A stretch of 64,000 nucleotides of DNA, from NCBI RefSeq assembly GCF_003054965.1, contig NZ_MIES01000026.1, positions 434,001 through 498,000 on the forward strand, in the 5' to 3' direction. Source of the DNA: Saccharospirillum sp. MSK14-1. GTDB taxonomy: Bacteria; Pseudomonadota; Gammaproteobacteria; Pseudomonadales; Natronospirillaceae. Every line of letters begins with the position of its first letter. The first letter of the stretch is position 1. Positions 60,924 to 64,000 of this stretch are shown here, in pieces. Below the pieces are notes generated by a model. It was not told the origin of the DNA and searched no databases. It saw nothing but the letters and a program-made list of their open reading frames with translations. A program made the translations under genes and the position numbers.

Positions 60924-61871
60924 TCAAGCGACGGTTGGATCGTCCAGTGGGCACAGCCCAACACCGAGGCCGGTGCCCAACGTCACCATGATGGCAGGCA
61001 CCGGACTGGGAAACGCCAAAGCCGCGGCGCTGCTGTCGTGCATCAGGCTGACGAGTCGGCCCAGTCCCGCCTTCGGTAACCATTGTTGATCCAGGCTGTG
61101 CGCCAGGTGCGGGCTGTCATCAATCAGGCGGTGGTAAACACCGGAGCGGTAATCGTATGGCTGACCGTCCTTCATATAACACGCCAGACTGATGGCCGTG
61201 GGTAAGGCGGTGCCAACGGCCATGCGGCTGTCGTGTAACACCGCCTGAAAGGCATCGGCGCGAAACAGACCGTCGTCGTTCAGCCAGTGATCCACATTCA
61301 ATTCGGGCAAGGACTGTAACTTGCCGCGTTCATCAACCAGACCGCGCTTAATGCCGGTAGCGCCGAAATCCATCACCAGCAAGGGGGACGGTTGCGACCA
61401 CAGCGTGGCCAAACCGACCAGACCGGTTTGACCGCCATAAGGCGACAACGCCAATTCCCGGCCGTCCAGCCCGCCGGTGAGTGCGGCCATCAGCGCACGA
61501 CCAAAGGCATCGCTGCTCAAACCGCCACCCAGGACCAGCCGCTGGCATTGGCGCCAACAGTGCGCATACCCTTGCTGGAAGGGGCTGCCCTGGGCCCAGT
61601 AATCGGCGCGCAAAGCGGTTTTTAAAACTGTCATTAACCGGTTGGCATAGCGCGTTAGTATGCATTCGTCCTGGGGGTTTCGGGCATCGAAGGTGCGCAA
61701 AAACTGCCGCACTGAGCGCTCATCGCCCGGGTCCTCATCGAGCATCAAACCATGCAACGCCTGGGTCGAAACCCAATGGCGCGCGGGCCGGGTTGGTTCG
61801 CCCGGCAGTGTCACTGGCAGTCGGTTAAGTGACGCTTCCGGCGTCAGTGTCAGCATGGCATTGGCGATCAC
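60924..61871 (-). CDS. ASKHA/ROK-like sugar kinase with permuted motif order
   Basis: A 315-residue protein containing all core motifs of ROK/glucokinase-type kinases, but in rotated order. RLVLGGGLSSDAFGRAL (111-127) resembles the C-terminal adenosine motif of ROK proteins. LLVMDFGATGIKRGLVDERG (164-183) is the phosphate-1 motif normally at the N-terminus. MHDSSAAALAF (277-287) fits the connect-1 region (NDANAAALxE), though the usual Asn-Asp reads His-Asp. VTLGTGLGVGL (296-306) is phosphate-2 and lies ten residues from the end. Activity and substrate are unknown. It lies 69 bases from the antiporter gene on the same strand. Confidence 0.7.
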   Translation of the reverse strand: MIANAMLTLTPEASLNRLPVTLPGEPTRPARHWVSTQALHGLMLDEDPGDERSVRQFLRTFDARNPQDECILTRYANRLMTVLKTALRADYWAQGSPFQQGYAHCWRQCQRLVLGGGLSSDAFGRALMAALTGGLDGRELALSPYGGQTGLVGLATLWSQPSPLLVMDFGATGIKRGLVDERGKLQSLPELNVDHWLNDDGLFRADAFQAVLHDSRMAVGTALPTAISLACYMKDGQPYDYRSGVYHRLIDDSPHLAHSLDQQWLPKAGLGRLVSLMHDSSAAALAFPSPVPAIMVTLGTGLGVGLCPLDDPTVA

Positions 61872-62004
61872 GGGTGGCCTGACGGTAACTGAAAATATCG
61901 GGCCACCTTAGTTCCGGCTGGGCGACTTGAACAGCCAAAACGTGTCAGAATATGGCCGACAAAAAGCGTGAGCCAACGCGCTCGCAACAACATTGAGGAC
62001 GCTC

Positions 62005-62442
62005 ATGGTCACATTGTTTCATCAGGTCGATATCGACGCGCCCGCTGCCCGCATCTGGGAGCAACTGACGACCCGAACCGGATTGCAATCCTGGTGGTCG
62101 GGTACTGTCAGCATTGCCGGTGGCGATAGCTGGCGCTTCACCAGCAGCGACCTGGAAGCGCCGATTACGGTGCGAGTGGTAGAAGAAGAGCCCGACCTGC
62201 GACTGGAATGGCTGTGTGTGCAAGGTGCGCCGGACTGGGAAAACACGCTGATCCTGTGGACGCTAAAGCGTGCCAAACAAGGGTTCAGTGTTTGCCTGGA
62301 ACACCGCGATTGGCGTCTCGATGAAGCCAGCCTGGCAGCCGAAAACACCCGCTGGGGAGAGCGACTGATCAAACTGCGCGCCAACTGCCACCACAACGAC
62401 GAACTGCCTCACAACGACGATGATCTGAGCGTCTGGACTTAA
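62005..62442 (+). CDS. SRPBCC (AHSA1-type) domain protein
   Basis: A 145-residue single-domain protein of the START/Bet v1-like superfamily, activator of Hsp90 ATPase (AHSA1) subgroup. It begins with FHQVDIDAPAARIWEQLTTR, then GLQSWWSG, a beta sheet with ITVRVVEEEPDLRLEW, and a C-terminal helix. Such domains bind hydrophobic ligands. The ATG 62005 has TTGAGGA upstream. It diverges from the permuted kinase gene and precedes rmuC by 34 bases, so may share its operon. Confidence 0.87.
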   Translation: MVTLFHQVDIDAPAARIWEQLTTRTGLQSWWSGTVSIAGGDSWRFTSSDLEAPITVRVVEEEPDLRLEWLCVQGAPDWENTLILWTLKRAKQGFSVCLEHRDWRLDEASLAAENTRWGERLIKLRANCHHNDELPHNDDDLSVWT

Positions 62443-62476
62443 GCGTCCCGCTCAGCTTCGCAGGAGAACCCGGAAT

Positions 62477-63862
62477 ATGACTGGCTCGGTGTTAACCGAA
62501 CTGTGGACCTCGCTGTTACTGTCGGCGTTGGTCGGTGCTGCCCTGGCGGGCGGCGGTATGGCGATCGTGCGTCAACGTCTGCTGAAAGCGTTACAGCAAC
62601 AGCAAAGCGACTTGCAACAGGCGCGTTTCGAAACCCAGATGGCGGAGCGTCAGCGTGGCGATACCCAGGCCGAGCTGGACGCCAGCCGGGCGCGATTGCA
62701 GCAGCTGGAATCGTCGCTAAACGACAGCAACAACCAGATGGCGCGACTGGAAACTCAGCATCGAGCCGATGCGCGTCACTATGAAGAACAGATTCAATTG
62801 CTCAAAGAAAACAAAGAGCAGTTGAAGCAGGAATTTTCCAATTTGGCGAATGAGATTTTCGACCACAAAGGCAAACGTTTTGCCGAACAAAGTCAGGAAA
62901 ATCTCAATGCGTTGCTAAAGCCATTTCGTGAGCAGGTGGAGCAATTCCGAAAGCGCGTTGATGACATTCATACCCAGGACACTCAGGGTCGCGCCGAGCT
63001 GAAAACCCAGCTCGATTCGCTGAAAGAAATGAACAATCAGTTGAATCAGCAGGCCGGCGATTTAACCCGGGCGTTACGCGGTGATAAAAAATTGCAGGGT
63101 AACTGGGGTGAGTTGCAAGTCGAACGTATTTTGGAAAGTGCCGGTTTGCAGCGCGGTCGAGAGTTTGAACGCGAAGCTAATTTTAAAGACGAAGACGGCC
63201 AGAACCGACGTCCGGATTTCATTGTTTATTTACCCGATGGCAAACACCTGATCATCGATTCAAAAGTGTCGCTGAACGATTATCAGCAGTACATTAGCGC
63301 CGAAGACGATCTGGAACGTGACGCGGCTTTGAAGCGCCACATCGGATCGGTTCGTCAGCACATTCGCTCGTTAAGCGATAAAGATTATCCGCATTTGGAA
63401 GGCATGAAGGCGCCGGATTTTGTATTGATGTTTATGCCGGTGGAGCCTGCTTTTATCGCGGCATTCCAGGCAGACCCGCAGCTGTTTAACGATGGCTTTG
63501 AACGCAACATTGTGGTGGTAACGCCAACCACCTTGCTGGCAACGCTGCGCACCGTCGCCAACCTCTGGACGCTGGAGCGGCAAAACGATAACGCCAAAAA
63601 ACTCTTCGATCAGGCGGGCAAGGTGTACGACAAACTGCGCATCTTTGCCGAGAAGATGGAGAAATTGGGCAATCAGTTAGGCACCGCACAACGCACTTAC
63701 GATGACGCCTGGAGTTCGTTGCGCGATGGTCGAGGTTCACTGGTGCGGCAGGTGGAAGTGTTGGAAGAGTTGGGCGCATCGGTGCGGCGTAAATTGCCGG
63801 AATCGGTTGCCACCGGTTTGGGCTCAGATGACGCAGACAGTGCTTCTGTGGATACCGACTGA
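62477..63862 (+). CDS. rmuC: DNA recombination protein RmuC
   Basis: A 461-residue protein with an N-terminal membrane anchor (LLLSALVGAALAGGGMAIV), a long coiled coil (about 35-180) and the RmuC nuclease-like domain. Landmarks include KLQGNWGELQVERILESAGL, NRRPDFIVYLPDGKHLIIDS, KVSLNDYQQY and VVVTPTTLLATLRTVANLW. The Asp and Glu-Lys-like residues of the restriction-endonuclease fold are kept (PDFIVYLPDG, IDSKVS). RmuC limits inversions and duplications. AGGAGA precedes the ATG. Confidence 0.95.
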   Translation: MTGSVLTELWTSLLLSALVGAALAGGGMAIVRQRLLKALQQQQSDLQQARFETQMAERQRGDTQAELDASRARLQQLESSLNDSNNQMARLETQHRADARHYEEQIQLLKENKEQLKQEFSNLANEIFDHKGKRFAEQSQENLNALLKPFREQVEQFRKRVDDIHTQDTQGRAELKTQLDSLKEMNNQLNQQAGDLTRALRGDKKLQGNWGELQVERILESAGLQRGREFEREANFKDEDGQNRRPDFIVYLPDGKHLIIDSKVSLNDYQQYISAEDDLERDAALKRHIGSVRQHIRSLSDKDYPHLEGMKAPDFVLMFMPVEPAFIAAFQADPQLFNDGFERNIVVVTPTTLLATLRTVANLWTLERQNDNAKKLFDQAGKVYDKLRIFAEKMEKLGNQLGTAQRTYDDAWSSLRDGRGSLVRQVEVLEELGASVRRKLPESVATGLGSDDADSASVDTD

Positions 63863-63883
63863 TACAGGAATGGCTCGGCGGTT

Positions 63884-64000
63884 TTAGCGCTCGTCCGGGC
63901 TTCTGCTTTCCACAAATTTTTTAAAGCGTCGCATTGTTTTCAGCGATTCTTTGCGGAAAGCACCGGGTAAAAACCACGTCATCAGTTTCATCCAGCCAGT
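63884..64000 (-). CDS. C-terminal end of an unidentified protein, 5' end off the window
   Basis: The last 38 codons of a minus-strand gene are open to the right edge and end with TAA at 63884. The visible sequence contains WMKLMTWFLPGAFRKESLKT, a basic amphipathic segment, and ends SRSPDER. It converges with rmuC, 21 bases apart. Too little is visible to assign a family. Confidence 0.55.
   Translation of the reverse strand, partial: TGWMKLMTWFLPGAFRKESLKTMRRFKKFVESRSPDER

Noticed and set aside
1-64000. tRNA, rRNA, prophage or insertion sequences
   Set aside because: Reading both strands gave no cloverleaf ends, ribosomal sequence, integrase or transposase; a small structured RNA could still be missed by eye.

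Overview
The window is a dense, GC-rich (roughly 55-60 % by eye) chromosomal segment with about sixty protein genes on both strands and no rRNA, tRNA, CRISPR array, phage module or insertion sequence that I could recognise. Gene content (AidB, RecQ, RmuC, a Pseudomonas-like HolD next to RimI, CvrA/NhaP2, lysoplasmalogenase, DUF1415, an ANR/FNR-type box, three chemoreceptors) points to a motile, aerobic, heterotrophic gammaproteobacterium, probably a marine or halophilic Oceanospirillales-type organism. The species is not determinable from sequence reading alone.

Layout. 1-2.7 kb: a GH13 alpha-glucosidase cut by the left edge, with a divergent LysR regulator. 2.8-10.3 kb: aidB, a small anchored protein, an NTE-like patatin phospholipase with a TTG start, recQ and a chemoreceptor. 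10.4-13.0 kb: a bufferin-type RiPP operon, made of a DUF2282 precursor, a DUF692 multinuclear iron oxidase, a DUF2063 partner and a DoxX-like membrane protein, preceded by an ECF/RpoE-like promoter candidate. 13-20 kb: ogt, an MFS carrier, a rhomboid protease, a solute-binding-like protein, an ATP-grasp protein and a second chemoreceptor. 20.1-22.1 kb: two translationally coupled family-2 glycosyltransferases of lower GC. 22.2-28.5 kb: a J-domain membrane protein, a VWA protein, a universal stress protein and a pirin sharing a region with an ANR-like box, an orphan DUF1778 protein, a LysR/quinone-reductase pair and an aldo-keto reductase. 28.6-32.5 kb: two DHA2 drug exporters flanking an AAC(6')-like acetyltransferase, then a TlpA-like thioredoxin. 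33.4-37.4 kb: an ABC-2 exporter, two secreted enzymes (lytic-transglycosylase-like and DUF922 protease) and phhB. 37.5-42 kb: a MocR regulator divergent from its likely flavin-enzyme target, an SDR, and holD-rimI.

42-52.7 kb is a carbohydrate island: a lipoprotein with eight repeats, a LacI regulator, and an alpha-glucoside uptake operon (aglE binding protein, aglF and aglG permeases, GH13_23 alpha-glucosidase), with a sucrose phosphorylase immediately upstream. The binding-protein gene and the phosphorylase gene each carry the same CG-centred palindrome (CTTAAACGTTTAAG type) upstream, so they look like one LacI regulon for importing and splitting sucrose and other alpha-glucosides. No cognate ABC ATPase gene lies in the operon.

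52.8-64 kb holds a third chemoreceptor, an EamA exporter coupled to lysoplasmalogenase, a CHASE-PAS-GGDEF-EAL protein with a degenerate GGDEF site coupled to DUF1415, a K+/H+ antiporter, an ASKHA/ROK-like kinase whose motifs appear circularly permuted, an SRPBCC protein, rmuC and a gene cut by the right edge. The items most worth a second look are the bufferin operon with its promoter, the permuted kinase, the LacI operators, and several strong unassigned palindromes.
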